Made by a program: the position numbers and the translations under genes
Source: Candidatus Gastranaerophilales bacterium
GTDB lineage: Bacteria; Cyanobacteriota; Vampirovibrionia; Gastranaerophilales; Gastranaerophilaceae
Assembly: GCA_944325835.1 (NCBI GenBank)
Contig: CALVBO010000016.1
Span: 1-32,713 of the forward strand
Direction: 5' to 3'
Length of the DNA: 32,713 bases
Shown here: piece after piece, positions 1-7,981 of the stretch
Layout: every line of letters begins with the position of its first letter
How positions within the stretch are numbered: the stretch's first letter is position 1
Notes under the pieces: generated by a model
The model's input: the letters and a program-made list of their open reading frames with translations, nothing else
Database searches by the model: none
Told to the model about the DNA's origin: nothing

Positions 1-30
1 AAAGATTAGAAACGGCGGAGATATTATGCT

Positions 31-117
31 CGCCTGCTCCCCTCGTTCTCACGAGGTGACACCGCGAGCATCGGCTGACGCTTTGAGGAGGGCAAGCAGG
101 CGACGGAGAACTGCTTT
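31..117. repeat. structured intergenic repeat
   Basis: GC-rich segment with nested inverted repeats: an outer pair GCCTGCT / AGCAGGC and an inner hairpin CCTCGT-TCTC-ACGAGG. Its tail, GCGACGGAGAACTGCTTT (100-117), recurs exactly at 17731-17748 beside another strong hairpin inside the phage module. No gene is visible in 1-181. I read it as a dispersed structured repeat; its function is unknown. Confidence 0.55.
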
Positions 118-137
118 TTTTGCGCATCGCACAAGTC

Positions 138-165
138 TTGACTAAAGAAAAATATAATACATAAA
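138..165 (+). promoter_or_regulatory. sigma70-like promoter, repeat family copy 1
   Basis: TTGACT (138-143) is followed 16 bases later by CATAAA (160-165), with TATAAT also present in the spacer. It resembles three other plus-strand copies at 11540, 30231 and 32522. Transcription would run towards 166-292 and end at the terminator at 266-292. Confidence 0.45.
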
Positions 166-181
166 TTGATGAAACCCGGGT

Positions 182-265
182 ATGGTCTGCGTCTTTAACG
201 GAACGGTATATCCTTGTTATCGTAATGTGGAACGTGGCGGTGGGTTATGGTGTATTAATCGCTAA
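182..265 (+). CDS. possible 27-residue Cys-containing peptide
   Basis: An ATG at 182 opens 27 codons ending in TAA at 263-265, directly before a terminator and about 15 bases after the expected start of a promoter at 138-165. The peptide begins MVCVFNGTVYPC and ends GGGLWCINR, with three cysteines. No clear Shine-Dalgarno sequence precedes it and an in-frame stop lies just upstream. It could be a small protein, the C-terminal remnant of a degraded gene (some pilin-like proteins end in a Cys-rich tail), or chance inside a small RNA. Homology is unknown. Confidence 0.25.
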   Translation: MVCVFNGTVYPCYRNVERGGGLWCINR

Positions 266-292
266 AAAGAGCCCTTTAAGGGCTCTTCTTTA
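266..292. terminator. bidirectional terminator
   Basis: The inverted repeat AGAGCCCTT / AAGGGCTCT has T-rich flanks on both sides. It overlaps the stop codon of typA on the minus strand and also closes the short plus-strand unit from 138. Confidence 0.8.
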
Positions 293-2089
293 GTTGTATA
301 TCTTTTTATTTAAATCAGCTTTGCGGATTCTGACGTTTTCCGGTGTGATTTCTACCAGTTCGTCATCGCCTATATATTCAAGACAATCCTCAAGCGACAT
401 TATTTTCGGTGCTTGAAGCGTTACCATTACGTCAGCCGTTGCACTTCTCATATTTGTTAATTTCTTTGTTTTGCAGATGTTTACGGTGATATCCTGCGGT
501 TTGTTGCATTCTCCGATAATCATACCCCTGTAAACTTTCGTTTTAGGAACAACGAAGAACACGCCTCTATCTTCAAACTGTGCAAGAGCGTAAGGAATTG
601 CTTCTCCCTGTTCCCAAGCAATGATTGAGCCGTTGCGCTGTCTTGGAATGTCACCTGCATAAGGTCTGTATTCAAGGAAAGTATGATACATAATGCCTTC
701 GCCGCGGGTCATTCTTATAAATTCGCTTCTGAAACCGATAAGCCCACGGGCTGGAATATGGAAGGTTAAACTTGTTCTGCCTTTAGAGTTGTGCATTTCT
801 TTCATTTCGCCTTTGCGGCCGGAAAGTTTTTCAATCGCAGAACCGGCGTAAGCTTCCGGAACATCCACTATTAAATTTTCGTAAGGTTCGCATTTTACGC
901 CGTCAATTTCTTTATAGATAACTTCCGGTTTGGAAACCTGGAATTCATATCCTTCACGGCGCATGGTTTCTATGAGGATGCCAAGGTGAAGCTCGCCTCT
1001 GCCTGAAACTTTAAAGACATCTGTGTTTTCGGTATCTTCAACACGAAGGCTGACGTTTTTTTCAAGTTCATTGTAAAGCCTTTTCCTTAACTGTCTTGAA
1101 GTTACGAATTTTCCTTCTGTACCGGCGAACGGGCTGTCGTTTACGGAGAAATTCATTTGTAGTGTCGGCTCGTCAATATGTATGAGCGGAAGCGGGTTCG
1201 GGTTGTTGAGTTCGCAAATGGTTTCGCCTATTTGGATATCCGCGAAACCTGCAACACCAACGATGTCGCCGGCCGTTGCTTCTTCAATCTCGACTCTGCC
1301 AAGGTCTTTGAAGCCGAAAAGTTTTGTAACTTTTCCTCGTTCCTGTGTGCCGTCAGCTTTTACAACGCAAACCTGTTCTTGCGATTTAATTGTACCGTTA
1401 ACGATTCTGCCGATAACAATACGTCCGACATAGTCGTTATAGTCAAGAGTTGTCGCCTGAAATTGAAGCGGCATGTCAACATTCGCAACCGGCGGTTTTA
1501 TATTTTCTAAAATGCAGTCTAAAAGCGGAACCATGTCTTTTCTGTCATCTGCCAGATCCTTTATTGCAAAACCGTTCAGACTGCTGGAGAAAATAAAAGG
1601 AAAATCAATTAAATCTTCTCTGTCAGTGAGTTCTGTGAAGAGGTCAAAGACCTTATCAAGCGCATGTAACGGTGCAGCTGCCGGTTTATCAATCTTGTTG
1701 ATTACTACAATAATTTTTAAGCCTAATTCCAGAGCTTTTGATAAAACAAAGCGCGTTTGCGGCATCGGACCTTCTGCCGCGTCAACGATTAAAAGAGCAC
1801 CATCGACCATGCCAAGAACCCGTTCAACTTCACCGCCGAAGTCAGCGTGTCCAGGGGTATCAACAACATTAATTTTGCAGCCTTTGTAGTTGATTGAAAT
1901 GTTTTTTGAAAGGATTGTAATCCCTCTTTCTTTTTCAATATCGTTGCTGTCCAGAATTCGTTCTTGAACCTGTTGATTATCACGGAAAACGCCTGCTTGT
2001 TTTAGTAGGCAGTCAACGAGGGTAGTTTTCCCGTGGTCAACGTGTGCGATAATCGCGATATTTCTAATATTTTCGTTATATTTCGTCAT
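290..2089 (-). CDS. typA: translational GTPase TypA/BipA
   Basis: A 599-residue ribosome-associated GTPase of the TypA/BipA family, which binds the 70S ribosome near the EF-G site and acts in stress and cold adaptation and 50S assembly. Visible G motifs are G1 AHVDHGKTT near residue 16, G3 [14 protein letters not shown] near 77-90 and G4 NKIDKP near 131. The family-specific C-terminal part includes [19 protein letters not shown]. Length matches the family (about 600). The start has GGTGGA upstream and a good promoter at 2128-2156; a terminator overlaps the stop. It is a single-gene unit. Identification is secure; the physiological role is taken from the family. Confidence 0.97.
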   Translation of the reverse strand: MTKYNENIRNIAIIAHVDHGKTTLVDCLLKQAGVFRDNQQVQERILDSNDIEKERGITILSKNISINYKGCKINVVDTPGHADFGGEVERVLGMVDGALLIVDAAEGPMPQTRFVLSKALELGLKIIVVINKIDKPAAAPLHALDKVFDLFTELTDREDLIDFPFIFSSSLNGFAIKDLADDRKDMVPLLDCILENIKPPVANVDMPLQFQATTLDYNDYVGRIVIGRIVNGTIKSQEQVCVVKADGTQERGKVTKLFGFKDLGRVEIEEATAGDIVGVAGFADIQIGETICELNNPNPLPLIHIDEPTLQMNFSVNDSPFAGTEGKFVTSRQLRKRLYNELEKNVSLRVEDTENTDVFKVSGRGELHLGILIETMRREGYEFQVSKPEVIYKEIDGVKCEPYENLIVDVPEAYAGSAIEKLSGRKGEMKEMHNSKGRTSLTFHIPARGLIGFRSEFIRMTRGEGIMYHTFLEYRPYAGDIPRQRNGSIIAWEQGEAIPYALAQFEDRGVFFVVPKTKVYRGMIIGECNKPQDITVNICKTKKLTNMRSATADVMVTLQAPKIMSLEDCLEYIGDDELVEITPENVRIRKADLNKKIYN

Positions 2090-2127
2090 AAAAATCCACC
2101 ATTCTTTTAAGTGTAAATCTTACATTA

Positions 2128-2156
2128 AGTATATGGTAAGAAAAATTTTTTTTCAA
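2128..2156 (-). promoter_or_regulatory. typA promoter
   Basis: On the minus strand, TTGAAA (2156-2151) is separated by 17 bases from TATACT (2133-2128). The expected transcript start lies about 30 bases upstream of the typA ATG. Confidence 0.7.
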
Positions 2157-2235
2157 GTAAAGATTGCGTTTTAGTTATGTCCGTGATAGTATAAATCATG
2201 ACGATAAAGTTAAGTCATTGATTTTTGAATATAAT

Positions 2236-2382
2236 GTTGAAAATTAAATAAGATTGCAAGTCGATGTGGCACTGTGCCGAGCAAAACGATTGAGTATCGT
2301 TTTTCGAGAGGGAGCGAAGCTCTCCGCCACAAGTGAACTATCGATAATCGTTGAAAATTTAATAAGTTCATGTCGATGTGGC
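2236..2382. repeat. duplicated tRNA-Leu 5' region flanking a structured insert
   Basis: A segment starting GTTGAAAATT and ending GTCGATGTGGC occurs at 2236-2270 and again at 2350-2382, where the second copy runs into the real tRNA-Leu. Between them is a strongly folded stretch: GTGGC...GCCAC outer pairing, AAACGAT-TGAGT-ATCGTTT and GAGC-GAA-GCTC hairpins. The first copy looks like the 5' end of a tRNA that never continues. TATAAT at 2230-2235 is the only good -10 nearby. Confidence 0.6.
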
Positions 2383-2453
2383 GGAATCGGTATACGCGCA
2401 CGTTTGAGGGGCGTGTGGAGAAATCCTTGGGGGTTCAAGTCCCCCCATCGACA
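2372..2453 (+). tRNA. tRNA-Leu (anticodon GAG)
   Basis: The sequence folds as a class II tRNA. The acceptor stem is GTCGATG / CATCGAC with discriminator A; there is a D-arm GCG...CGC, an anticodon stem CACGT / GCGTG with loop TTGAGGG (anticodon GAG, reading CUC/CUU leucine codons), a long variable arm, and a T-arm GGGGG-TTCAAGT-CCCCC. CCA is not encoded. A terminator follows after three bases. Confidence 0.95.
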
Positions 2454-2456
2454 AAT

Positions 2457-2484
2457 AAAAAGAGAGGTCTAAACCTCTCTTTTT
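2457..2484. terminator. terminator after tRNA-Leu
   Basis: AAAAAGAGAGGT-CTAA-ACCTCTCTTTTT is a perfect symmetric stem with a T tract. It works for the tRNA on the plus strand and possibly as a bidirectional signal. Confidence 0.85.
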
Positions 2485-2577
2485 ATTTGTCGATTTTTGA
2501 GAGCTGGTAGATTTATCCCAAGTAGATATAAATTTCAACCTGATTTTAATTAAGGATTATGCTACAGGATAAATACG

Positions 2578-3030
2578 TTATATAGTCAGTTTCATGTACA
2601 ATAATGGATAAGGATTTCCCTGCTCATCAGTTTCTGTTCTTTTGTAAACCTGAAATCCATTGTGTTCATAAAAGCCTTTGGCCTCTGGATTTTGTTCGTT
2701 GACAGTTAATTCATTTATAGAATATTCCCGAATCCCGTATTGAATTAGCTTTGTACCAAGACCTTTTCCTCTTTGAACTGCGCTTACGAACAGCATTTCC
2801 AGTTTATAGTTTTCAATACCCATAAATGCAACAGGATTGTTAATCTCATTCACAATTATTATTAAATGTCCGATTTTTTTTAGTGCTTGTGGAACATATT
2901 CTTTTATCTTTTCTATTTCTTTTTCAGATAAAAATAGATGTGTTGCTTTCACTGAACTTTCCCATACTTCAATGAGTTGTTCTATCAGCTTTTGTGTTCT
3001 TTCGTTTTTTTTAATATTTATTATTTTCAT
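2578..3030 (-). CDS. GNAT family N-acetyltransferase
   Basis: A 150-residue protein with the acetyl-CoA binding motif A, VQRGKGLGTKLI near residues 85-97 (the R/Q-x-x-G-x-G/A pattern), and the GNAT C-terminal half ELTVNEQNPEAKGFYEHNGF near 106-126. It transfers an acetyl group from acetyl-CoA to an unknown amine; it resembles the YjaB-like stand-alone acetyltransferases. The start has no Shine-Dalgarno sequence, and a TAAAAT box sits seven bases upstream, so the mRNA may be leaderless. It lies between a tRNA and a flavoprotein gene with its own promoter; no partner is evident. Confidence 0.88.
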   Translation of the reverse strand: MKIINIKKNERTQKLIEQLIEVWESSVKATHLFLSEKEIEKIKEYVPQALKKIGHLIIIVNEINNPVAFMGIENYKLEMLFVSAVQRGKGLGTKLIQYGIREYSINELTVNEQNPEAKGFYEHNGFQVYKRTETDEQGNPYPLLYMKLTI

Positions 3031-3037
3031 ATATAAA

Positions 3038-3043
3038 ATTTTA
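3038..3043 (-). promoter_or_regulatory. -10 box of GNAT gene, possible leaderless start
   Basis: TAAAAT on the minus strand ends seven bases before the ATG at 3030, so the expected transcript start is at or next to the start codon. No convincing -35 is seen. Confidence 0.3.
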
Positions 3044-3057
3044 CTACAAAATGCACA

Positions 3058-3077
3058 AAGAGGGCAGAAGCCCTCTT
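3058..3077 (-). terminator. terminator of flavoprotein gene
   Basis: AAGAGGGC-AGAA-GCCCTCTT forms a perfect eight-base stem just after the stop of the flavoprotein gene. The following tract on the minus strand is only moderately T-rich. Confidence 0.65.
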
Positions 3078-3079
3078 GT

Positions 3080-3712
3080 TTATCTTATGAAATTTGTATA
3101 AAGGGTTTCTTCGCTTTCAGGTGGTTTTATACCTGCTTTTTCGGCAGCTTCGCGGCATTTTAGATGCCATGCCATATTGCGGGCGACAATTCGCATATTT
3201 TGCATACCTTCTTTGTCCTGAATTACTTCTTCCGGAGTGTTTCCGTGTATCATGTTCCAGTATCTTCCGGAAATTATCGGCATCTGGCTAATCGTGAAAT
3301 ATTTGTTTAACTGATCAAGAGTCGCGGTTGTGCCGGCGCGTCTTGCACTGGCAATTGCAGTACCTGGTTTATGCCTAAAAATATTCCGTCCGGAACGCGC
3401 AGCCGCGTAGAACGCTCTATCCATAAAGCTGGTTATTAGTCCGCTTGCTGAGGCATAATGTACAGGGGAGCCTATAATAAATCCGTCACATTTTTCTGCT
3501 ATGTCTAAAAAATCATTAACTCTATCGTCATTTATGACGCAGCGTTTAAGTTTTGTACACGCTCCGCAGGCACGGCAAGGTGCAGCGTTTAAACCTATTT
3601 GAAAAATTTCTGATTCAATTCCTTCTTCGTTAAGAGTTTGTGCGATTTCTTCAAGAGCAGTATATATGCAGCCGTTTTTGTGCGGCGAGCCGTTTACAAG
3701 TAAAACTTTCAT
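3080..3712 (-). CDS. iron-sulfur flavoprotein / NADPH-dependent FMN reductase family
   Basis: A 210-residue flavodoxin-fold protein. The N-terminal phosphate-binding loop VNGSPHKNGC (residues 6-15) binds FMN. A cluster of cysteines CRACGACTKLKRC (C46, C49, C52, C58) matches the CX2CX2CX5C motif of iron-sulfur flavoproteins, which ligate a 4Fe-4S centre. GSPVHYASASG near 101-111 is the second FMN loop. Such proteins shuttle electrons in anaerobes; the substrate is unknown. The start is supported by GGAGG eight bases upstream. It is divergent from the acyltransferase gene, and the two promoters share a 120-base region. Confidence 0.9.
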   Translation of the reverse strand: MKVLLVNGSPHKNGCIYTALEEIAQTLNEEGIESEIFQIGLNAAPCRACGACTKLKRCVINDDRVNDFLDIAEKCDGFIIGSPVHYASASGLITSFMDRAFYAAARSGRNIFRHKPGTAIASARRAGTTATLDQLNKYFTISQMPIISGRYWNMIHGNTPEEVIQDKEGMQNMRIVARNMAWHLKCREAAEKAGIKPPESEETLYTNFIR

Positions 3713-3733
3713 AATGACCTCCGTTTCAAGATT

Positions 3734-3764
3734 ATTATAGCACTTGATAACTGCTATCTGTCAA
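3734..3764 (-). promoter_or_regulatory. flavoprotein gene promoter
   Basis: Minus-strand TTGACA (3764-3759) and TATAAT (3739-3734) are 19 bases apart, slightly long. The spacer contains TTATCAAG, which is partly echoed at 3768-3779, so a shared operator with the divergent promoter is possible. Confidence 0.55.
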
Positions 3765-3779
3765 TATTTGATAATGTTA

Positions 3780-3809
3780 TTGACTATATATTTTTTTGTC
3801 TGCTATAAT
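3780..3809 (+). promoter_or_regulatory. acyltransferase gene promoter
   Basis: TTGACT (3780-3785) and TATAAT (3804-3809) have an 18-base spacer. The start codon is 21 bases after the -10, with TAGGGA as ribosome binding site. Confidence 0.75.
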
Positions 3810-3830
3810 AATACTTAATTTAGGGAATTT

Positions 3831-4805
3831 ATGCAGAGAGATTTATATATTGACACTATACGTGGAATATGTGTTGTTTCTATAATTTTTATTCATACTG
3901 TTTTTTATTCTGTTGCCTCTTTTACTCCCGATTGGATTAGAAATATTTCTTTATTAATGGATGTTCCTTTATTTTTCTTTTTATCCGGCTGTACAATGGC
4001 GATTTATCCGAAGTTTGATCCGTTAAAGCAAATTTTTAAACTCGCAATTTTATTTTTCGCGGCTATTGTAATTTGTAGAATAATATTTTTAGAAATTAAT
4101 TTAAAATCTTTGCTTGCGCCACTGGTACTCGGCGGTGCAAATGTTTCGCAACTACAGATAATTCAGTATTCATATTGGTTTATTCCTATTTACGCTGTTG
4201 GAATTCTTTGGGCGAAAATAATGACTAATTACCTGAGAGGTTGGATAATTAATATTTGCCTGATATTAGTACCTGTTTTTTATTGTTATCTGTATTTCTC
4301 ACATAAAATATTTCTTAGTCCGAAGGTTCTGGAAGGCGTTAGTGTGCAAATGTTCTTATTCCCTTTGTGGTTAATCTTATTAGGGTACAAAACATATAAG
4401 TGTGATATAAAATTGGTCTGGTTTGGATTGTCATTTATATCTTTTGCAATTCTTTTATTAATTATGTTAACTCATGTTGATTTTTATTTACAGAATTATA
4501 AATTCCCGATTTCTCTACCATATATTATTGCCTCAATGATTTCTTTGGGGCTTGTAATGGGGTTTAAAAGAACAGTTAAAAATAATATTTTTGCAGAAAT
4601 CGGTCAGAAAGCTATTTATTTTTATTTATCGCAAGGTATTAGCTCCTCTGTTTTATGCCGTGCGGTATTTGAAATTTCTCTACCCTGGGCTTTAAAATTG
4701 TTATTCTTTTTCTTTTTAAACTGTTCAATGGCGTTATTACTCGGAAAATTGATTTTTGAGCTTGAACCTAAAATTACCTCATTCGTAATAAAAAAATCTG
4801 AATAG
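3831..4805 (+). CDS. acyltransferase-3 family integral membrane protein
   Basis: A 324-residue, strongly hydrophobic protein with about ten membrane segments. The N-terminus YIDTIRGICVVSIIFIHTVF (residues 6-25) is the acyltransferase-3 signature, with the D-x-x-R-G pattern and the conserved histidine in the first helix; VPLFFFLSGCTM follows near 45. Family members O-acylate exported sugars and polysaccharides at the inner membrane using cytoplasmic acyl-CoA. The substrate here is unknown. It has its own strong promoter and is convergent with aroE. Codons are more AT-rich than those of its neighbours, so recent acquisition is possible. Confidence 0.85.
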   Translation: MQRDLYIDTIRGICVVSIIFIHTVFYSVASFTPDWIRNISLLMDVPLFFFLSGCTMAIYPKFDPLKQIFKLAILFFAAIVICRIIFLEINLKSLLAPLVLGGANVSQLQIIQYSYWFIPIYAVGILWAKIMTNYLRGWIINICLILVPVFYCYLYFSHKIFLSPKVLEGVSVQMFLFPLWLILLGYKTYKCDIKLVWFGLSFISFAILLLIMLTHVDFYLQNYKFPISLPYIIASMISLGLVMGFKRTVKNNIFAEIGQKAIYFYLSQGISSSVLCRAVFEISLPWALKLLFFFFLNCSMALLLGKLIFELEPKITSFVIKKSE

Positions 4806-4837
4806 ATTATATGTTAACTGAAAATTTACATATAATC
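4805..4837. terminator. inverted repeat between convergent genes
   Basis: GATTATATGT and ACATATAATC form a perfect ten-base stem with a 13-base loop, spanning the space between the acyltransferase stop and the aroE stop. It lacks a long T tract but its place suggests a bidirectional transcription end. Confidence 0.55.
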
Positions 4838-5683
4838 AATGTGGTAGCTGGCAAGTGCGCGTTCGCCTGCCAGTTTCATTTTCTCAAAGTCAGGGGTTGC
4901 GCCAAACCAGATTTTTTGTGCTGCGACAGCCTGTGCGACAAGCATATCAAGTCCGCTTATGGTTTGGAGTCCGAGGTGATGAGCATCTTCTAGCAAAATC
5001 GTTTCTGTCGGATTGTATACTATATCGTAAACGACCGCGTGTTTTGGCAGTGTTGTCAGAACTTTTTTATTTACAGGGGTAGAGTCTGCGGAATGCCCTT
5101 TCATCCCTATCGGAGTGGTGTTTACAAGCAAATCTGTTGTCGGAAGCTCTTTTAGGGTTTCAATTTGATTAAGCGTAAATTCGATTTGCGGTGCGAGTTC
5201 GCGGAAAAACTTTACGAATTCAAGTGCGTTCGGGATGTTTCGTGTGTAGAAATTAACTTTTTTTACGCCGAGTTCAGTGCAGGCAACTGTAACTGCTCTT
5301 GCGGCGCCGCCGGTACCTAGGATTGTAACTTCTTTACCTTGAAGCGGGCAGGTAAGTGCGGATTTGAAGCCTGTAATATCTGTATTGAATCCGCTTAAAC
5401 TTTTATCAGCATTAATTTTTATTGTATTTATAGCGCCTGCAAGATCTGCGTTTTTGTCAACTTCCTCCACGAACATTGCGATTTTTACTTTCAGCGGAAT
5501 TGTTACATTAACGCCGGCGTATCCTTCTTTTTTGAGGAAATCTATTCTTTCAATAAGGTTTTCCGGTGCTGTTTCAAGGATTTCGTAATCCGCGTCAATA
5601 CCGAGGCTTGCAAATCCGGCTTTATGGATTTGCGGTGAAACAGAATGACCTATCGGGTAGCCTAAAATCGCGAATTTAAGCAT
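4826..5683 (-). CDS. aroE: shikimate dehydrogenase
   Basis: NADP-dependent reduction of 3-dehydroshikimate to shikimate, for chorismate and aromatic amino acids. ILGYPIGHSVSPQIHKAGF near the N-terminus binds shikimate; NVTIPLK carries the catalytic lysine and GFNTDITGF the catalytic aspartate; GTGGAAR is the NADP loop; LLVNTTPIGM and GLDMLVAQA follow in the normal order. I choose the ATG at 5683 (protein MLKFAI..., 285 residues) because GGAAGGAG lies six bases before it, whereas the in-frame ATG at 5689 touches that site. The gene overlaps the topA stop by eight bases, so it is translationally coupled as the last gene of the operon. Confidence 0.96.
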   Translation of the reverse strand: MLKFAILGYPIGHSVSPQIHKAGFASLGIDADYEILETAPENLIERIDFLKKEGYAGVNVTIPLKVKIAMFVEEVDKNADLAGAINTIKINADKSLSGFNTDITGFKSALTCPLQGKEVTILGTGGAARAVTVACTELGVKKVNFYTRNIPNALEFVKFFRELAPQIEFTLNQIETLKELPTTDLLVNTTPIGMKGHSADSTPVNKKVLTTLPKHAVVYDIVYNPTETILLEDAHHLGLQTISGLDMLVAQAVAAQKIWFGATPDFEKMKLAGERALASYHIDYM

Positions 5684-7976
5684 TTTCATCTCCTTCCGGT
5701 TCGTTAGGGATTAATTCCTGTTTGTGGTGGCAGTCTTTATTTGAGCAGGCAATAATTGTACCTTTTTTAGACGGTTTTTTGACGATTAATGAACCGCATT
5801 CAGGACAAACGTCGCCTGTAGGCTCGTTCCAGAGTGTGAAGTCACAGTTCGGGTATCTGTTGCAGCCGTAGAAAATAAGTCCGCGTTTGGATTTTTTTTC
5901 AATAATAACGCCTTCTCCGCATTTAGGACATTTGACGCCGGTTGATTTGCGGTAAGGTTTACGGTCTTTGCATTGGGTGCATTCGGTGTATTTTCCGTAA
6001 GGACCTGTTTTTAAAATAAGGTTTCCGCCGCACTTTTCGCATTTTTCGTCAAGCGTTGCCGGTTCATTTGCCGGCTGGCCTTGAGCTTCCATATCCGAAA
6101 TCGCGTTAAGTGAAAGAATTGTTTTGCATTCAGGATATCCGGTGCAGCCGAGAAATTGCTGGCCGAAACGGCTTGTACGGAGTGCCATCGGACGTCCGCA
6201 GTTCGGACAGGTTACTTTTGTTTCTATTGTAATTCTTCCGGTATCTTTCTGGGCTTCCGCAACTACCGGCATAAATCCGTCATAAAATTCCTGCAGGACT
6301 TTATTCCAGACAGCTTTTTTTTCTGCGATTTTATCCAGTTTTGTTTCCATGCCGGCGGTGAATTTATAGTCCATAACTTCTGTAAACTGCTGCACAAGCT
6401 GTTTGCAGACAGTTCTACCCAGTAGCGTCGGGGCAAGAGCTTTTTCCAGTTTTTCAACATAGCCTCTGGTCTGGATTTTTGTGATAATTGAAGCATACGT
6501 TGAAGGTCTGCCGATGCCGTATTCTTCAAGTGCTTTTACAAGTGTAGCTTCTGAATATCTTGGCGGCGGCTGTGTGAAGTGTTGTTTTGGATTAACTTTT
6601 TTTAACTCCAGTTTGTCACCTTTGTTCAAATCCGGCATTTTGTTTTTTGACTCCGCATCATCCTCTTCCGCGTCATTGTAAAGCTTTAAGAAACCGTCAA
6701 ACATAATCTTGCTGGTGCTGGTTCTAAGAGTGTAGTCACCTGCTGAAATTTCAACGGCTTTGTTTGCAACAACAGCGTTGGACATTTGCGAGGACATAAA
6801 TTTGTTCCAGATGAGTTTGTAAAGTCTGTACTGCTCATTTGAAAGATATTGCTTGATGCTGTCAGGAGTTCGTTCAGGGTATGAAGGACGGATTGCTTCG
6901 TGGGCATCCTGAACATTTTGTTTACCTTTTGCGTAAATGTTCGGGGTTTCAGGATAATATTTTTCACCGTAGTTGTTTATAATAAAATCTTTTGCAGCCG
7001 CCTGAGCGTCATCTGACACGCGGACGCTGTCGGTTCTCATATAGGTAATCAAACCGACGGAACCGTTTTCAAGTTCGATACCTTCATATAATTTTTGTGC
7101 AATCTGCATTGTTTTTTGAACGCCGTAGCCGAGTTTGGAACTCGCTTCACGCTGTAGTGTTGATGTGATAAAAGGCGCTGTCGGTTTGCGTTTTGTTTCT
7201 TTATTCGTAACCTTTGAAACCTCGTAGCCTTTAAAATTTGTCAGATATTCAACAATTTTGTCAGCGGCTTCTTTGTTTGGTATTTCAACTTTTTTATCTT
7301 TGTATTTGGTAAGTTCCGCGCTGAAAAGTTCTCCGCTTTCTTTGGCAAGATCTGCCGCGATAGTCCAGTATTCAACGGGAACAAAAGCTTCAATTTCTTC
7401 TTCTCTTTCACAAATCATTCTGAGCGCAACAGATTGAACCCGTCCGGCTGAAAGGTGGCGGTTGCCGAGCTTTTGCCAGAGAATAGGGCTTAACTTGTAG
7501 CCTACCAGCTTATCCAAAATTTGTCTTGTCTGCTGTGCCTGAACCATATCCATATTTATTGCGCGTGAATGCTCAACTGCATATTTGACCGCTTTTGGCG
7601 TGATTTCGTTAAATTCAATTCTGTAGACCTTATCTTCCGGCACATCCAGAAGCTGGCGGACATGCCAGGCTATAGCTTCTCCCTCGCGGTCAGGGTCGGA
7701 CGCAAGGTAAACTTTATCAGCTTTTTTTGCAAGTTCATTTAATTTTTTTACAACAGCTTTTTTCTCCGGAATTATTTCAAAAGTAGGTTTAAAGTTGTTG
7801 TTAACGTCAAATCCGAGGGTGTTTGTCGGTAAATTCCGTACATGCCCGTAGCTGGCTTCAATCTGGAAACTGTCGCCCAATATCTTTTTGATTGTTTTTG
7901 ATTTTGCCGGTGACTCGACTATTAATAAAGCTTTTTCTTTTTTCCCTGTTGATTTCGTTTCGGCTTTCTGCACCAC
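5676..7976 (-). CDS. topA: DNA topoisomerase I
   Basis: A 766-residue type IA topoisomerase that relaxes negative supercoils. The TOPRIM domain starts LLIVESPAKSKTIKKILG (near residue 17) and contains the acidic DPDREGEAIAWH near 99; the active-site tyrosine is in ITYMRTDSVRVS near 313; GRVQSVALRMICERE is also present. Four C-terminal zinc-ribbon units follow, each with CPxCG or CEKCG and a second Cys pair. The start is GTG at 7976, with GAGAGG about eight bases upstream and no closer ATG. It follows dprA by five bases; dprA-topA adjacency is conserved in many bacteria. Confidence 0.97.
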   Translation of the reverse strand: MVQKAETKSTGKKEKALLIVESPAKSKTIKKILGDSFQIEASYGHVRNLPTNTLGFDVNNNFKPTFEIIPEKKAVVKKLNELAKKADKVYLASDPDREGEAIAWHVRQLLDVPEDKVYRIEFNEITPKAVKYAVEHSRAINMDMVQAQQTRQILDKLVGYKLSPILWQKLGNRHLSAGRVQSVALRMICEREEEIEAFVPVEYWTIAADLAKESGELFSAELTKYKDKKVEIPNKEAADKIVEYLTNFKGYEVSKVTNKETKRKPTAPFITSTLQREASSKLGYGVQKTMQIAQKLYEGIELENGSVGLITYMRTDSVRVSDDAQAAAKDFIINNYGEKYYPETPNIYAKGKQNVQDAHEAIRPSYPERTPDSIKQYLSNEQYRLYKLIWNKFMSSQMSNAVVANKAVEISAGDYTLRTSTSKIMFDGFLKLYNDAEEDDAESKNKMPDLNKGDKLELKKVNPKQHFTQPPPRYSEATLVKALEEYGIGRPSTYASIITKIQTRGYVEKLEKALAPTLLGRTVCKQLVQQFTEVMDYKFTAGMETKLDKIAEKKAVWNKVLQEFYDGFMPVVAEAQKDTGRITIETKVTCPNCGRPMALRTSRFGQQFLGCTGYPECKTILSLNAISDMEAQGQPANEPATLDEKCEKCGGNLILKTGPYGKYTECTQCKDRKPYRKSTGVKCPKCGEGVIIEKKSKRGLIFYGCNRYPNCDFTLWNEPTGDVCPECGSLIVKKPSKKGTIIACSNKDCHHKQELIPNEPEGDENA

Positions 7977-7981
7977 TTTAA

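Noticed and set aside
2254..2472. ORF through the tRNA-Leu
   Set aside because: It runs across a clear tRNA and terminator; no ribosome site.
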